DNA of 64,000 bases from Aggregicoccus sp. 17bor-14 (GCF_009659535.1 NZ_VJZZ01000006.1:248001-312000); one strand, 5' to 3'. Shown: positions 38,954 to 48,315, counted from the first letter of the stretch. Notes: generated by a model not told the origin, from the sequence alone. Numbers and translations are program-made.

Positions 38954-41305
38954 TCAGGCCTCTCCGCCACGCGGCGCGGCCTGGTGCACCAGCTGGCGCA
39001 CCAGCTCCGGCTGGAAGGGCTTCTCGATGCGCACGAGCGCCGGCTGCTGGAGGAAGGCGCGCGAGCGCGCGGTGAAGTCGCCGCCGGTCATGAACACCAC
39101 GCGCCCGAGCAGCTCCGGCTGGCGCTCGGCGAGCTGGGCGTGCACGTCCATGCCGGTGCCGTCCGGCATCATCAGGTCGCAGAAGATGCGGTCGAAGCCG
39201 GGGTCCCGCGCGAGCAGCTCCAGCGCGCTGCGGCCGCTGTGGGCCACCACCACCTCGTGCTCGCGCCCGATGATGCGCTGCAGGAGGTGGGCGATGCCCG
39301 GCTCGTCGTCCACCACCAGGACGCGGCGGCGCGCGGAAGGGGCGGTGGCGCGGGCCGGCGCGCGCGCGGGCTCCCCCGCGGCCGCGCCCTCCCAGGCGGG
39401 CAGCACCACGCGGAAGGTGGCGCCCTGGCCCTTCGTGCTCGTGGCGCTCAGGGTGCCGCCCAGCCCACGCACGATGCCGTGGCAGATGGAGAGCCCCAGC
39501 CCCGTGCCCGCGCCCACCGCCTTGGTGGTGAAGAAGGGCTCGAAGGCGCGCTCGAGCACCTCGGGGCTCATCCCGCAGCCCGTGTCCGAGATCTCCACCA
39601 CCGCGCTGCCGCCCTCGCGCCGGGTGAGGATGCGCACCCGGTGCTCGCTCGCACTGCCCTCGGGCAGCGCGTGCGCGGCGTTCACGAGGAGGTTGAGGAA
39701 CACCTGGCTGAGGCGCCCCTCGTTCGCGCACACCCGCGGCGGCTCGCCGTAGCTGCGCTCCACCAGGGCGCGGTGGCGCAGCTGGGGCATGGCCATGGAG
39801 AGGCTGAACTCGAGCGCGGCGTGCAGGTCCACCGGCACCAGGGCGCTCTCGTCCGCGCGGCTGAACAGCTTGAGGTCCGCCACGATGCGCCGGATGCGGT
39901 CCGCGCCCTCGCGCGCCTCGCTCAGCGCCTGGTGTACTTCGGTCAGGCTCGCTGGAGACGACGTGGCCGGCGCCGGGCTGCCCTGCAGCGCCGAGAGCGC
40001 GAAGTCCAGGTTGCCCATCACGAAGGCGAGCGGGTTGTTGATCTCGTGCCCCACGCCGGCGGCGAGCTGGCCGGCGGCCGCGAGCTTCTCGCTCTGCACC
40101 AGCTTCTCCTGCGCGCTGAGCAGCTCGCGGGTGCGCGCCTGGGCGAGCGCCTCGGCCTCGCGCCGCGCGCTCTGCTCCTGCTCGAGCAGCCGCTGGCGCG
40201 CCGCCTCCAGCTGGCGCCGCTCGGTCACGTCGCGCAGCGCCGCGCTCATCACCGGGCGGCCGCGGTAGGGGAACTGCTTCGTCGCCGCCTCCACCTCCAC
40301 GCGGGCGCCGTCTGCGCGCAGCACGGTGAGCTCGTGGCGCGCCTCGCTGCGCGCGCGCAGCCGCTCGCGCAAGGGCCCCAGCGCCTCGGGCGCGATGAAG
40401 CGCTCCACCGGCTGGCCCACCAGCTCCTCGGGCGCCTGCACCCCGAGGAGCTGGGCGGCGTTGTGGTTCGCCTCCACGATGAGCCCCTCCGCGTGCAGCA
40501 CGAGCGCGTCGAAGGTCGCGGTGGTGAGCGCGCGGTGGCGCGCCTCGCTCTCCTCCAGCGCGAGCGCCACCTGGCGCCGGGCGCCGATGTCGCGGAAGTA
40601 CACGCTCAGGCCGCGCGGGCCCGGGTACACGTGCACCTCCACCCAGGTGTGCATCAGGGGCGAGTAGGCCTCGCAGCTGAGCGGCACGCCGTCCGCCTGC
40701 GCGCGGCGCATGTGCCAGAGGATCTCCGGGCTCGCGGCCGGCAGGCACTCGTCCATGCGCCGCCCCAGCATCTGGTCGCGGCTCATCCCGAGGAAGCGCT
40801 CGGCGTGGCGGTTCACCGCGGTGAAGCGCCACTGCCGGTCCAGCGCGTAGAAGGCGTCCGTGGTGTTCTCGAGCACCTCCTGCAGCTCGTCGCGCGAGGC
40901 GCGCAGCTCCGCCTCCGCCTGCAGCTCGCGGGTGACGTCGCGAAAGCGCGCGAGCAGCAGGCCGCGCAGCGGAATGAGCTTCGAGCGGTAGGTGAGCTCG
41001 CCCTGGGGGCCGCTGTAGCGCGCGTGGTCCTGCTGCGCTCGCCCCGTCTGCAGCACGCGCACGTACGTATCGAAGGTGCCGCGCTCGCGCAGCCCCGGGT
41101 CCAGCTCCAGCAGCCGCCGGCCCACGAGCGCCGCGGGCGCGCCGGGGTAGAGCGAGACGGTGGCGGGGTTCGCGTAGCGCACCTCGAAGTCGACGATGCC
41201 GCCCTGCGCGTACACGGGCGCGAGCAGCACGGCGTACTCCGGGTTGTCCGCCTCCAGCTCCTCGAGCAGCTGCAGGCTCGCGGCGTCCAGCTCGGGCTTC
41301 GTCAC
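38954..41305 (-). CDS. Hybrid sensor histidine kinase with three PAS domains and receiver
   Basis: A cytoplasmic hybrid kinase of 783 residues from the GTG at 41305; an in-frame GTG at 41332 would add nine residues, but the shorter start has GGGGGGA seven bases upstream. Three PAS-type sensor domains (about 20-130, 140-245, 255-365) precede a coiled linker, the phospho-acceptor H420 (AAGVGHEINNPLAF), the ATPase domain with N and G boxes (NLLVNAAHAL, DTGCGMSPE, GTGLGLSICHG) and a C-terminal receiver with D710 (IFCDLMMPDGTGMD). There are no membrane helices. No cognate response-regulator gene is adjacent. Confidence 0.93.
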   Translation of the reverse strand: MTKPELDAASLQLLEELEADNPEYAVLLAPVYAQGGIVDFEVRYANPATVSLYPGAPAALVGRRLLELDPGLRERGTFDTYVRVLQTGRAQQDHARYSGPQGELTYRSKLIPLRGLLLARFRDVTRELQAEAELRASRDELQEVLENTTDAFYALDRQWRFTAVNRHAERFLGMSRDQMLGRRMDECLPAASPEILWHMRRAQADGVPLSCEAYSPLMHTWVEVHVYPGPRGLSVYFRDIGARRQVALALEESEARHRALTTATFDALVLHAEGLIVEANHNAAQLLGVQAPEELVGQPVERFIAPEALGPLRERLRARSEARHELTVLRADGARVEVEAATKQFPYRGRPVMSAALRDVTERRQLEAARQRLLEQEQSARREAEALAQARTRELLSAQEKLVQSEKLAAAGQLAAGVGHEINNPLAFVMGNLDFALSALQGSPAPATSSPASLTEVHQALSEAREGADRIRRIVADLKLFSRADESALVPVDLHAALEFSLSMAMPQLRHRALVERSYGEPPRVCANEGRLSQVFLNLLVNAAHALPEGSASEHRVRILTRREGGSAVVEISDTGCGMSPEVLERAFEPFFTTKAVGAGTGLGLSICHGIVRGLGGTLSATSTKGQGATFRVVLPAWEGAAAGEPARAPARATAPSARRRVLVVDDEPGIAHLLQRIIGREHEVVVAHSGRSALELLARDPGFDRIFCDLMMPDGTGMDVHAQLAERQPELLGRVVFMTGGDFTARSRAFLQQPALVRIEKPFQPELVRQLVHQAAPRGGEA

Positions 41306-41411
41306 GTCCACGTCCCCCCGGGAGCGTGGCACACGGTGCTGGACCCCGCGCGCTCCCCAGGGCCCGCATCATGCCCGCAAGGCGCAGGCCTCCGCGAGCC
41401 CGGGTCCGGCG

Positions 41412-41630
41412 CTACCCACCGGCCCCGGAAGGCAAGCCGTCCGGCCCCGGCGGCCCGTCGCGCTCGGCGCGCGCGCGCACCGCCGGGTCGGTGGGTCCCA
41501 CCTCCTGCCAGTCACACTTCGAGCGGCAGCGGCGCAGGCACGCCTCGGGTACGCGGGTGTGCGCATCGAAGGGCAGCAGCTGCGTGCAGCTGCGGCAGCG
41601 GTAGGTGGTGCCCGGCCGCACGCGCGCCAT
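41412..41630 (-). CDS. Small zinc-ribbon-like protein
   Basis: A 72-residue protein with C12-x2-C15 (YRCRSCTQLL) and a cluster C32, C36, C40 (ACLRRCRSKCDWQ), likely to hold one zinc ion. The Pro/Gly-rich tail is unstructured. Its ATG at 41630 overlaps the stop of the endonuclease/exonuclease/phosphatase gene (TGATG), pointing to coupled translation. Function unknown. Confidence 0.65.
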   Translation of the reverse strand: MARVRPGTTYRCRSCTQLLPFDAHTRVPEACLRRCRSKCDWQEVGPTDPAVRARAERDGPPGPDGLPSGAGG

Positions 41631-42580
41631 CAGGCCTCGAGCGCGAAGCGCGCCACGAGTGGCATGTGGTCCGACAGGCCGTGGAAGGGGCTCTGCAGGT
41701 CGCCGAAGGGGCGGGTGTCCTGCATGTCCAGCCAGCGCACGCCGCGGCTGCCGAACACGTGGTCCAGGTGCATGCGCAGGTGCATGAAGCCCGCGGTGGG
41801 AAAGCCGCGGCTCGCGCGCGGGTCGATCTGCCCCACCGCCTGCTGGGCGCAGCTCATCCCCGCCTCCTCGCAGAGGTAGCGGAACACGGGCGAGGCGGGC
41901 GGCGAGTTGAAGTCCCCGCAGATGACGAAGGGCTCGTCGCCCGCGTGGCTGCGCACGAAGGTGGCGAGGCTGCGCGCCTCGTGCAGCTGGTTGATGCCGC
42001 AGCCCATCTTGTCCTTCGTGGCCCAGAACTCGCGCGCGAAGGGGGTGGGCAGGCTCAGGTGCGTGTTGAACACGTGCAGGGGCGTGCCCGTGTCCACGCG
42101 GGTGAGCCGGATGTGCGCGCAGATGCGGCTCTGCTTGCGGTCCTTGAGGCTCTGCACGTGGTGGTGCGTGATGTGCGTGGGCGCCGCCATGTTGTGCGAG
42201 TCCACGCGCAGCGTGCGCGTGTTGACGAGGATGGCGAGCCCCGTGGTGTAGAGCGAGAACTCCCCCAGCTTGTAGGCGTGGGCGCGGAAGTAGAACGCCT
42301 CGTAGGGCATGGCGCGCGCCTCGCGCGCGAAGGTCTCCTCCATGCGCCCCATGAAGGCCTCCAGCTGCGTCTCGCCGGGGTGCGCGCGCCGGTGCGCGAT
42401 GGAGGAGCGGAAGCTGCTCGTCTCCACCTCCTGGAAGCACACGATGTCCGGCAGCGGGTCGAGGGACGCGAGCGCGCGCGCCACCCGGCGCTTGGGCCCC
42501 ACGGTGCTCGCGAGCCCCCGCAGCGCGTGGCCGAAGTAGCGGACGTTGTAGCTGACGAGGCGCAGGGGAGCGGGGGCCAT
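41630..42580 (-). CDS. Endonuclease/exonuclease/phosphatase family protein
   Basis: A 316-residue metal-dependent phosphoesterase of the DNase I-like fold. Motifs appear in order: RLVSYNVRYFGHA, IVCFQEVETSSF (metal-binding Glu), HVFNTHLSLP, PFVICGDFNSPPASP (catalytic Asp/Asn), LDHVFGSRGVRW and LSDHMPLVARF (Asp-His pair). Members act on DNA, RNA, phosphoinositides or sphingomyelin, so the substrate is open. No signal peptide. First of a two-gene unit with the zinc-ribbon protein. Confidence 0.92.
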   Translation of the reverse strand: MAPAPLRLVSYNVRYFGHALRGLASTVGPKRRVARALASLDPLPDIVCFQEVETSSFRSSIAHRRAHPGETQLEAFMGRMEETFAREARAMPYEAFYFRAHAYKLGEFSLYTTGLAILVNTRTLRVDSHNMAAPTHITHHHVQSLKDRKQSRICAHIRLTRVDTGTPLHVFNTHLSLPTPFAREFWATKDKMGCGINQLHEARSLATFVRSHAGDEPFVICGDFNSPPASPVFRYLCEEAGMSCAQQAVGQIDPRASRGFPTAGFMHLRMHLDHVFGSRGVRWLDMQDTRPFGDLQSPFHGLSDHMPLVARFALEA

Positions 42581-42916
42581 GAGGAGCCGGAGCGGGCTGA
42601 GCGGGCAGGGGCGCCCCAGAGCGGGCGCCCGGAGGCGAGCGCCAAGCTATACACCCCGGCCGGGCTCCGGAGGCCGCCCGCGGCGCGCCGCTGTTCGCCC
42701 GGCGGCGCTCCGCTGCCCGCCCTGCCTCCGGCCGCGGCCCGTTACCCTGCGAACGGCGCCGCGCCCCGGGCTGATCGCCGCAGGACATCCGCCCTTGTCC
42801 CACAGCGCAGGTAGAGGTGAGCCCTGGCCCCACGTTCACGCAGGCTTGCGCACGCACGCGCGGCCGGTGGGCCTCCATGCCGGGGGCGCCGGCGCGCGTA
42901 GGGCAGGGGGCAAGAG
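42581..42916. other. Intergenic region between nuclease and M6 peptidase genes
   Basis: The 336 bp between these divergent genes are GC-rich, with no convincing reading frame, strong inverted repeat or consensus promoter. It must carry both promoters. Confidence 0.5.
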
Positions 42917-45214
42917 ATGAGAAGGCACCTGAAGTGGGCGCTCACCATGCTGGTGTGTGCGGCGGCACCCGTCTGGGCGGCGAGTGCACCGGAGGTCGAG
43001 GAGGGGGTGGAGGGCGTGGCCTCGGAGGCGCGGCTCGGGGATCACAGCGACTTCATCCCGGATGCGGACAGCACGCGCCGGGCGCTGCTGCGCGAGCAGG
43101 CGCTGAAGGAGAAGCTCGCGGGCCGCGCGCAGGGCCGCGTGCACGAGGTGGCCAAGGGCCAGTTCGTGGAGCTCTCGCTCGAGCGCAACGACCGCGTCTT
43201 CGTCATCCTCGCGGAGTTCGGCGACCAGATCCACCCCACCTACGGCGGCAGCCCCGGCCCGCTGCACAACAGCATCGCGCAGCCGAACCGGCAGACGGAC
43301 AACTCCACCATCTGGCAGGCGGACTACAGCAGCGCGCACTACCGCGACCTCTACTTCTCGAGCGCTCCGGGCGCGGACTCGATGGTGAACTTCTTCCGCT
43401 CGCAGTCGAGCGGGCGCTACACCATCAACGGCCAGGTCACCGAGTGGGTGAAGGTGCCGTACAACGAGGCGCGCTACGGCAACAACCGCTGCGGCTCCAC
43501 CGTGTGCAGCACCGTCTGGCTCCTGGTGAATGACGCCATCGACCGGTGGACGGCGGACCAGCTGGCCTCGGGCAAGACGCCCGCGGAGGTGAGCGCGTAC
43601 CTCGCGACCTTCGATCAATGGGACCGCAACGACTACGACCACGACGGCAACTTCGACGAGCCGGACGGCTACATCGACCACTTCCAGATCGTCCACGCCG
43701 GCGTGGGCGAGGAGACCGGCGGCGGCGCGCAGGGCACCAACGCCATCTGGAGCCACCGCTGGAGCGTGGGCAACATCGGCGACGGCGCCGGTCCCGCGTA
43801 CAACCCCCGCACCGGCGCGCGCTTCGGCGGGCTGAACATGTGGGTGCGCGACTACACCATCCAGCCGGAGAACGGCGGCCTCGGCGTGTTCGCGCACGAG
43901 TACACGCACGACCTCGGCATCCCGGACCAGTACGACACCAGCAACGCGGCCGACAACGGCACCGGCTTCTGGACCCTCATGTCCGCAGGCAGCTACCTCG
44001 GCGACGGCACCGTGGACATCGGCTCGCGCCCCGGCGACCTCTTCGCGTGGGACAAGTTCCAGCTCGGCTGGCTGAACTACGAGACCGCCGAGGCCGGCGT
44101 GCGCAGCACCCACAAGCTGGGCCCCGCCGAGGCCAACACGAAGAAGGCGCAGGCGGTGGTGGTCACCCTGCCGCCCAAGGCGGGCACCCCCATCCCCACC
44201 ACGCCCGCCTTCGCCGGCAGCTACAGCTGGTTCGGCGGCCGCGGCAACAACGTGGACTCGCGCATGACGCGCACGCTCGCGCTGCCCGCGGCCGCGAGCA
44301 TCCAGCTGCAGCTGATGACCGCGTACGACATCGAGGAGGACTGGGACTACGCCTACGTGAGCGTCTCCACGGACGGCGGCGCCACCTTCGCGAACCTGCC
44401 GAGCTCCATCACCCGCAACACCAACCCCAACGCGCAGAACTTCGGCAACGGCATCACCGGCACCTCTCCGGGCTGGGTGCCGGCGACCTTCGACCTCACC
44501 CCGTACGCGGGCCGCACGGTGCAGCTGCGGCTGCGCTACTGGACGGACGGCGCGGCGGTGCAGAACGGCTTCCAGGTGGACGCGCTCGCGGTGGTGGCGG
44601 ACGGCGCCACCGTCTTCAGCGACGGCGCGGAGACGAGCCCCAACGGCTGGACGCTCGCGGGCTTCGGCCAGGCCGGCAGCACCTTCACGCCCACCACCGC
44701 CCACTACTACTTCGCCGAGTTCCGCCAGTACCGCGACTACGACGCGAGCCTGCAGACGGGTCCCTACAACTTCGGCTTCAGCGCGGCGGGGCTGCCCAAC
44801 TACGTGGAGCACTACCCGTACCAGGACGGCCTGCTCATCTCGTACTGGGACCTCTCGCAGTCGAACAACAACGTGAGCTCGCACCCGGGCCAGGGCCGCA
44901 TCCTGCCCGTGGACGCGCACCCGCAGCCGCTCTTGCGCGCGAACGGGGTGCCCTGGAGCGGGCGCGTGCAGAACTACGACGCGCCCTTCGGCCTCGAGGC
45001 CACGGACCCCATCAGCCTCAACACCAACGGCGTGGGCCGCAGCGACTTCCCGTCGCTGCCCGCGGTGCCCACCTTCGATGACCGCCAGGACTACTGGTTC
45101 CCCAGCGCGCCCTACGCCGGGACGAAGGTGCCCAGGACGGGCACCGTCATCGAGGTGATCAACACCAGCGCGCAGGGCAGCTTCATGCAGGTGCGGGTGC
45201 GCCCCGCCTCGTAG
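42917..45214 (+). CDS. Secreted M6 (immune inhibitor A-like) metallopeptidase
   Basis: A 765-residue secreted protease. A signal peptide (1-22, ending VWAAS) precedes a propeptide with a charged helix (52-75). The zinc site is HEYTHDLGIPD (H327, E328, H331, D337), followed by the Met-turn WTLMSAGSY, matching peptidase family M6. Beyond the catalytic domain come a beta-sandwich (about 430-570, DIEEDWDYAYVSVSTDGGATF) and a C-terminal half close to the InhA pattern (YYFAEFRQYRDYDASL, VEHYPYQDGLLISYWD). It probably degrades proteins outside the cell, in keeping with a predatory lifestyle (inferred). Confidence 0.95.
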   Translation: MRRHLKWALTMLVCAAAPVWAASAPEVEEGVEGVASEARLGDHSDFIPDADSTRRALLREQALKEKLAGRAQGRVHEVAKGQFVELSLERNDRVFVILAEFGDQIHPTYGGSPGPLHNSIAQPNRQTDNSTIWQADYSSAHYRDLYFSSAPGADSMVNFFRSQSSGRYTINGQVTEWVKVPYNEARYGNNRCGSTVCSTVWLLVNDAIDRWTADQLASGKTPAEVSAYLATFDQWDRNDYDHDGNFDEPDGYIDHFQIVHAGVGEETGGGAQGTNAIWSHRWSVGNIGDGAGPAYNPRTGARFGGLNMWVRDYTIQPENGGLGVFAHEYTHDLGIPDQYDTSNAADNGTGFWTLMSAGSYLGDGTVDIGSRPGDLFAWDKFQLGWLNYETAEAGVRSTHKLGPAEANTKKAQAVVVTLPPKAGTPIPTTPAFAGSYSWFGGRGNNVDSRMTRTLALPAAASIQLQLMTAYDIEEDWDYAYVSVSTDGGATFANLPSSITRNTNPNAQNFGNGITGTSPGWVPATFDLTPYAGRTVQLRLRYWTDGAAVQNGFQVDALAVVADGATVFSDGAETSPNGWTLAGFGQAGSTFTPTTAHYYFAEFRQYRDYDASLQTGPYNFGFSAAGLPNYVEHYPYQDGLLISYWDLSQSNNNVSSHPGQGRILPVDAHPQPLLRANGVPWSGRVQNYDAPFGLEATDPISLNTNGVGRSDFPSLPAVPTFDDRQDYWFPSAPYAGTKVPRTGTVIEVINTSAQGSFMQVRVRPAS

Positions 45215-45232
45215 TCGCTGCGCCTGAAGGGC

Positions 45233-45267
45233 CGGGCTCGCGCGCGTGGGGCTAGCGCGCGAGCCCG
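45233..45267. terminator. Perfect 13-bp hairpin between convergent genes
   Basis: CGGGCTCGCGCGC and GCGCGCGAGCCCG flank the loop GTGGGGCTA, which contains the stop codon (CTA on this strand, 45252-45254) of the hydrolase gene. It begins 19 bp after the peptidase stop. No T run follows, so it may stop transcription only with Rho or protect 3' ends. Confidence 0.55.
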
Positions 45268-46376
45268 TGCTCGGCGAGCCAGTTGCGCAGCGCGAGGAAG
45301 GCCTCCGCCCGTCCCAGCTGCGCCACGTGCCCGCCGTCGAACCAGTGCAGCGCGGGGTGCTCCCAGTGGCTCCAGAGAGCGCGCGCGTGGTGGCTGGGGA
45401 TGAGCAGGTCCGCCTTGCCGGCGATGAGGAAGCGCCGCTCGCGCGGCACGAGCACGGGGCGGGCGAGCGGCGAGTGCACGCGGAACACCGCCTCCATCAG
45501 CTCGCGCGTGATGCCGGCCTCCTGCGCGCGCCCGTGCAGCCCGGAGTGCGCGCCGTGCATCCACATCACGTCCGTGAGGCAGGAGGCGGGGCTGAGCGCC
45601 GCGACGAAGGCGGGCGCGGGCTGGAGCGTGCCCAGCAGCGCCGCCGTGTAGCCGCCGAGGCTGTGGCCGAAGAGTCCCGCAGGCGCGGCGCCGCGCGCGC
45701 GCAGCCACAGCATCAGCGCATGCACGTCGTGCACTGCCTGGCCGAAGGTCTCGTTGGTGCGCACCACGTGGGGGCTGGGGAAGAGCGCCGCCGCCACGGA
45801 CACGTTGCGCGGGCGGCGCCGGCCGTGGAAGGGCAGCTGCAGCAGCACCACGTCCATGCCGGCGCGCAGCCAGCGCGCCACGCCGAAGACCTCCTCTTCC
45901 AGCCGGAAGAGGCCACCGCCGAAGCCGTGGATGCACACCAGCGTGGAGCGGGGGCTGGGGCTGCGGTACCAGCGCGCGTGCACCGTGAGGTTGTCCGGGT
46001 AGCGCCCCAGCTCCGGCTCGTACTCGGGCAGGAAGGGGCGGTACGCGGAGCGGAAGCGCAGCTCCACCGTGGGCAGCAGCGGCCCCGGCGTCCAGGTCTC
46101 GCGCGCGTCCGGCAGGGAGGCGGGGCGGAAGAAGCGCTCGGGCTCGCTCAGGAGCTCCGCCTGCCCGTACGCCTCCACCAGCGCCTCCACGCGGGCGCGG
46201 GAGATCTCGAAGTCACCCAGGGGCGAGCGGTCCATCATCGCGGCGATGGCCCGGATGGCGGCGGCGTCGAACGCGGAGCCCAGCCCCCGTCCGAGCAGGG
46301 CCCGCAGCCGCCGCGGGCCCCACGAGGGCTCCACCGCTGGCTGGAATGTGACCGCCTCGCCTTGCTCCAGCAGCAT
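45252..46376 (-). CDS. Alpha/beta hydrolase family protein
   Basis: A 374-residue hydrolase. The nucleophile elbow is FGHSLGGYTA with S239; the oxyanion region is LVCIHGFGGG (147-155); ADLLIPSHH and FDGGHVAQLG are at the positions of the acid and histidine of the triad. A helical N-terminal extension of some 100 residues precedes the core. Substrate unknown (esterase, lipase or peptidase-like). ATG 46376 was preferred over an upstream start that adds low-complexity sequence. A 14-bp palindrome lies 34 bp upstream. Confidence 0.87.
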   Translation of the reverse strand: MLLEQGEAVTFQPAVEPSWGPRRLRALLGRGLGSAFDAAAIRAIAAMMDRSPLGDFEISRARVEALVEAYGQAELLSEPERFFRPASLPDARETWTPGPLLPTVELRFRSAYRPFLPEYEPELGRYPDNLTVHARWYRSPSPRSTLVCIHGFGGGLFRLEEEVFGVARWLRAGMDVVLLQLPFHGRRRPRNVSVAAALFPSPHVVRTNETFGQAVHDVHALMLWLRARGAAPAGLFGHSLGGYTAALLGTLQPAPAFVAALSPASCLTDVMWMHGAHSGLHGRAQEAGITRELMEAVFRVHSPLARPVLVPRERRFLIAGKADLLIPSHHARALWSHWEHPALHWFDGGHVAQLGRAEAFLALRNWLAEHGLAR

Positions 46377-46410
46377 CCCGCGACCCTTTCGCCCGCCATT
46401 CCCTCCTGCA

Positions 46411-46424
46411 CTTCTGTACAGAAG
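46411..46424. promoter_or_regulatory. Perfect 14-bp palindrome, possible operator
   Basis: CTTCTGTACAGAAG is perfectly palindromic and centred about 42 bp upstream of the hydrolase start, in a typical position for a repressor site. The core CTGTACAG recurs at 62857-62864. Confidence 0.5.
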
Positions 46425-46520
46425 GATGCGGCGCGTCGGACATCGGGGCAGCCCCGACCGCCAGTACGGTCTTGCCCCTGTGCCCACCTGGCTGGGAGCA
46501 GGGGCTCGCCAGGTCGACTG

Positions 46521-47681
46521 CTATTTCACCCGCAGCACCGTGAGTCCCTGCTCGGTGAGTGCGAGCACCATGGCGGGCTTGAGCCCGTCGTCCACCACGA
46601 GCTGTAACACCCGCTCGCCCGCCACGCCCTGTACCCGCGCGAGCGTGCCGTCCGGCGCGCGGCGCCACAGGCCGCGGTCCTCCGTGCCCACCAGCAGCGC
46701 GCCGTCCGGGGTGGCGGCGAGCGCGCGGATGCGCTGGGAGGGCAGGCCCTCGAGCCGCCGGTAGGCGCGCGGCGAGGGCGTGAGCTGCCACACCCCGTAC
46801 TGCGCGCTGCCCAGCCAGTAGGCGCCGTCCTTCGTCTGCGCGAAGCCGCGCCAGAGGTCCATGTCCTCCTGGCTGCCCAGCGCCTCCACGTAGGTGTCCA
46901 GCTTCCAGGGCACCTTCACCAGGTCGTCCCAGTCCGCGAGTGCGGCGGGCGGGGTGACGATGCCGATCTTCCACTCGTTGCCCACCAGCACGTCGCCGTC
47001 CTGCGCGAGGCCCACCGCGTACATGTACCCGATGCGCAGCGAGCCGCTCGCGCTCTTGAAGACCGGGTGGCGGTGCGCGTTGTACTCGAGCCCGCGCACG
47101 CGGGTGACGCCGTGGTTCGTGCCCAGGTAGAGCTCGCCGCGGAAGGGGCCGCGCGTGACGCGCACGCAGGTGAGCACCGAGCGGTCCTCGTCGTAGTGCG
47201 GGTCGTTCGTGTTGCGGATGTTCAGGTGCTGCTCGAGCGCGACGTGGCCGTCCGGCTGCAGGCGCACGGCGTCCAGGTCGCCCTCGAGGAAGACGGGGTC
47301 GTTGAGGTCGTCGCGCCGCGGCTGCGCGAGGTCCGCGGCGAGGTAGCCTACGTAGGCGCGCCCCGAGCTGCCGCCGCACACCACGCTCGAGCGAAAGCCC
47401 TTCGCCGCCTGGCCCACGCCGGAGGTCCAGGTGGGCTGCGCGTCCCCGGGGCGCAGCACGCCGATGCGCGCGCCGTCCAGGAGCCAGAGGTTGCCGCCCT
47501 CGTCCAGGCCCACCGACTGCGGCGTGCCCACGGAGAACTGCTTCGAGTAGCTGAGCACCGCCTCCTGGCTCCAGGGGCCTGCGCTGTCCACCGGCACCGC
47601 GCCCTCGCCGCTGCCGTCCCCCTCGCCGCAGGCGCCGCACAGCCACGCGCCCACCAGCACCGCCCACACGCCCTTGCGCAT
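46521..47681 (-). CDS. Beta-propeller-like lipoprotein
   Basis: A 386-residue lipoprotein with signal peptide MRKGVWAVLVGAWLCGAC (lipobox LCGAC). The mature part is a series of four-stranded repeats with blade-like phrases such as GLDEGGNLWLLDGARIGVL, GRAYVGYLA, GELYLGTNHGVTRVRG, GAYWLGSAQYGVWQL and GALLVGTEDRGLWRR, which suggests a two-component-regulator-type or WD-like beta propeller. It probably binds a partner in the periplasm or at the cell surface. Downstream, 144 bp away on the same strand, is the hydrolase. Confidence 0.85.
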   Translation of the reverse strand: MRKGVWAVLVGAWLCGACGEGDGSGEGAVPVDSAGPWSQEAVLSYSKQFSVGTPQSVGLDEGGNLWLLDGARIGVLRPGDAQPTWTSGVGQAAKGFRSSVVCGGSSGRAYVGYLAADLAQPRRDDLNDPVFLEGDLDAVRLQPDGHVALEQHLNIRNTNDPHYDEDRSVLTCVRVTRGPFRGELYLGTNHGVTRVRGLEYNAHRHPVFKSASGSLRIGYMYAVGLAQDGDVLVGNEWKIGIVTPPAALADWDDLVKVPWKLDTYVEALGSQEDMDLWRGFAQTKDGAYWLGSAQYGVWQLTPSPRAYRRLEGLPSQRIRALAATPDGALLVGTEDRGLWRRAPDGTLARVQGVAGERVLQLVVDDGLKPAMVLALTEQGLTVLRVK

Positions 47682-47790
47682 CCCTCACCCCTCCCGGGCA
47701 GGCAGGGTCTGCACGGGACAGCTCCGCGCCCAGCGAGGGCGATGTAGGTGTTTCCAGCGCCGGACAGGTGCGTGGTAGAGGCTCGCGGCT

Positions 47791-48315
47791 ATGAGTCCCA
47801 GTGCGAAGGAGCGGGTGCGGGTGCGCGAGGCGCGCTCCGAGGACGACGCGGCCATCGGCGAGCTGCTCGTCGCCGCGTACATCAGCCAGTACGCGAAGAA
47901 GCTGCCCGAGGTGGTCTACACCGAGGAGCGCAAGCGGGACCTGCGCGCGGTCGCCGAGAAGCGCAAGGTGGCGAGCGTGTGGGCCGCGGAGCTGGACGGC
48001 AAGGTGGTGGGCACGGTGGCGCTGTTTCCGCCCGGCGCTCCCGGAACCGAGGCGTGGCTGCCGGATGCGGCGGACCTGCGCCACCTGGGCACCGCGCCCG
48101 AGCTGCACGGGCAGGGGCTTGCGCAGCCGCTGCTCGATGCCGCGCTCGCGCAGGCGAAGGCGTGGGGTGTGAAGGCGGTGTGCCTGCACGTGCGCAAGGG
48201 CGTGGAGGGCGTGGCGCGCCTGTACATGAAGCGCGGCTTCGTGCGCGCGCCGGAGGGAGACCTCACGTACCCCACGGTGTCGCTCGAGGCCTACGTGCTG
48301 CCCATCCAGGGCTAG
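47791..48315 (+). CDS. GNAT-family N-acetyltransferase
   Basis: A 174-residue acetyltransferase of the GNAT fold: strand-turn VRVREARSEDDAAIGELLVAA, the central ASVWAAELDGKVVGTVALFPP, the acetyl-CoA-binding segment LGTAPELHGQGLAQPLLDAAL (with Q/RxxGxG/A-type loop), and KAVCLHVRKGVEGVARLYMKRGF. The acceptor is unknown. It is followed after 3 bp by a second, unrelated GNAT gene, so the two are probably cotranscribed. Confidence 0.92.
   Translation: MSPSAKERVRVREARSEDDAAIGELLVAAYISQYAKKLPEVVYTEERKRDLRAVAEKRKVASVWAAELDGKVVGTVALFPPGAPGTEAWLPDAADLRHLGTAPELHGQGLAQPLLDAALAQAKAWGVKAVCLHVRKGVEGVARLYMKRGFVRAPEGDLTYPTVSLEAYVLPIQG

Noticed and set aside
46411-46424. CTTCTGTACAGAAG as a LexA/SOS box
   Set aside because: It does not match the LexA sites I know for alpha- or delta-proteobacteria, and the flanking genes are not DNA-repair genes.
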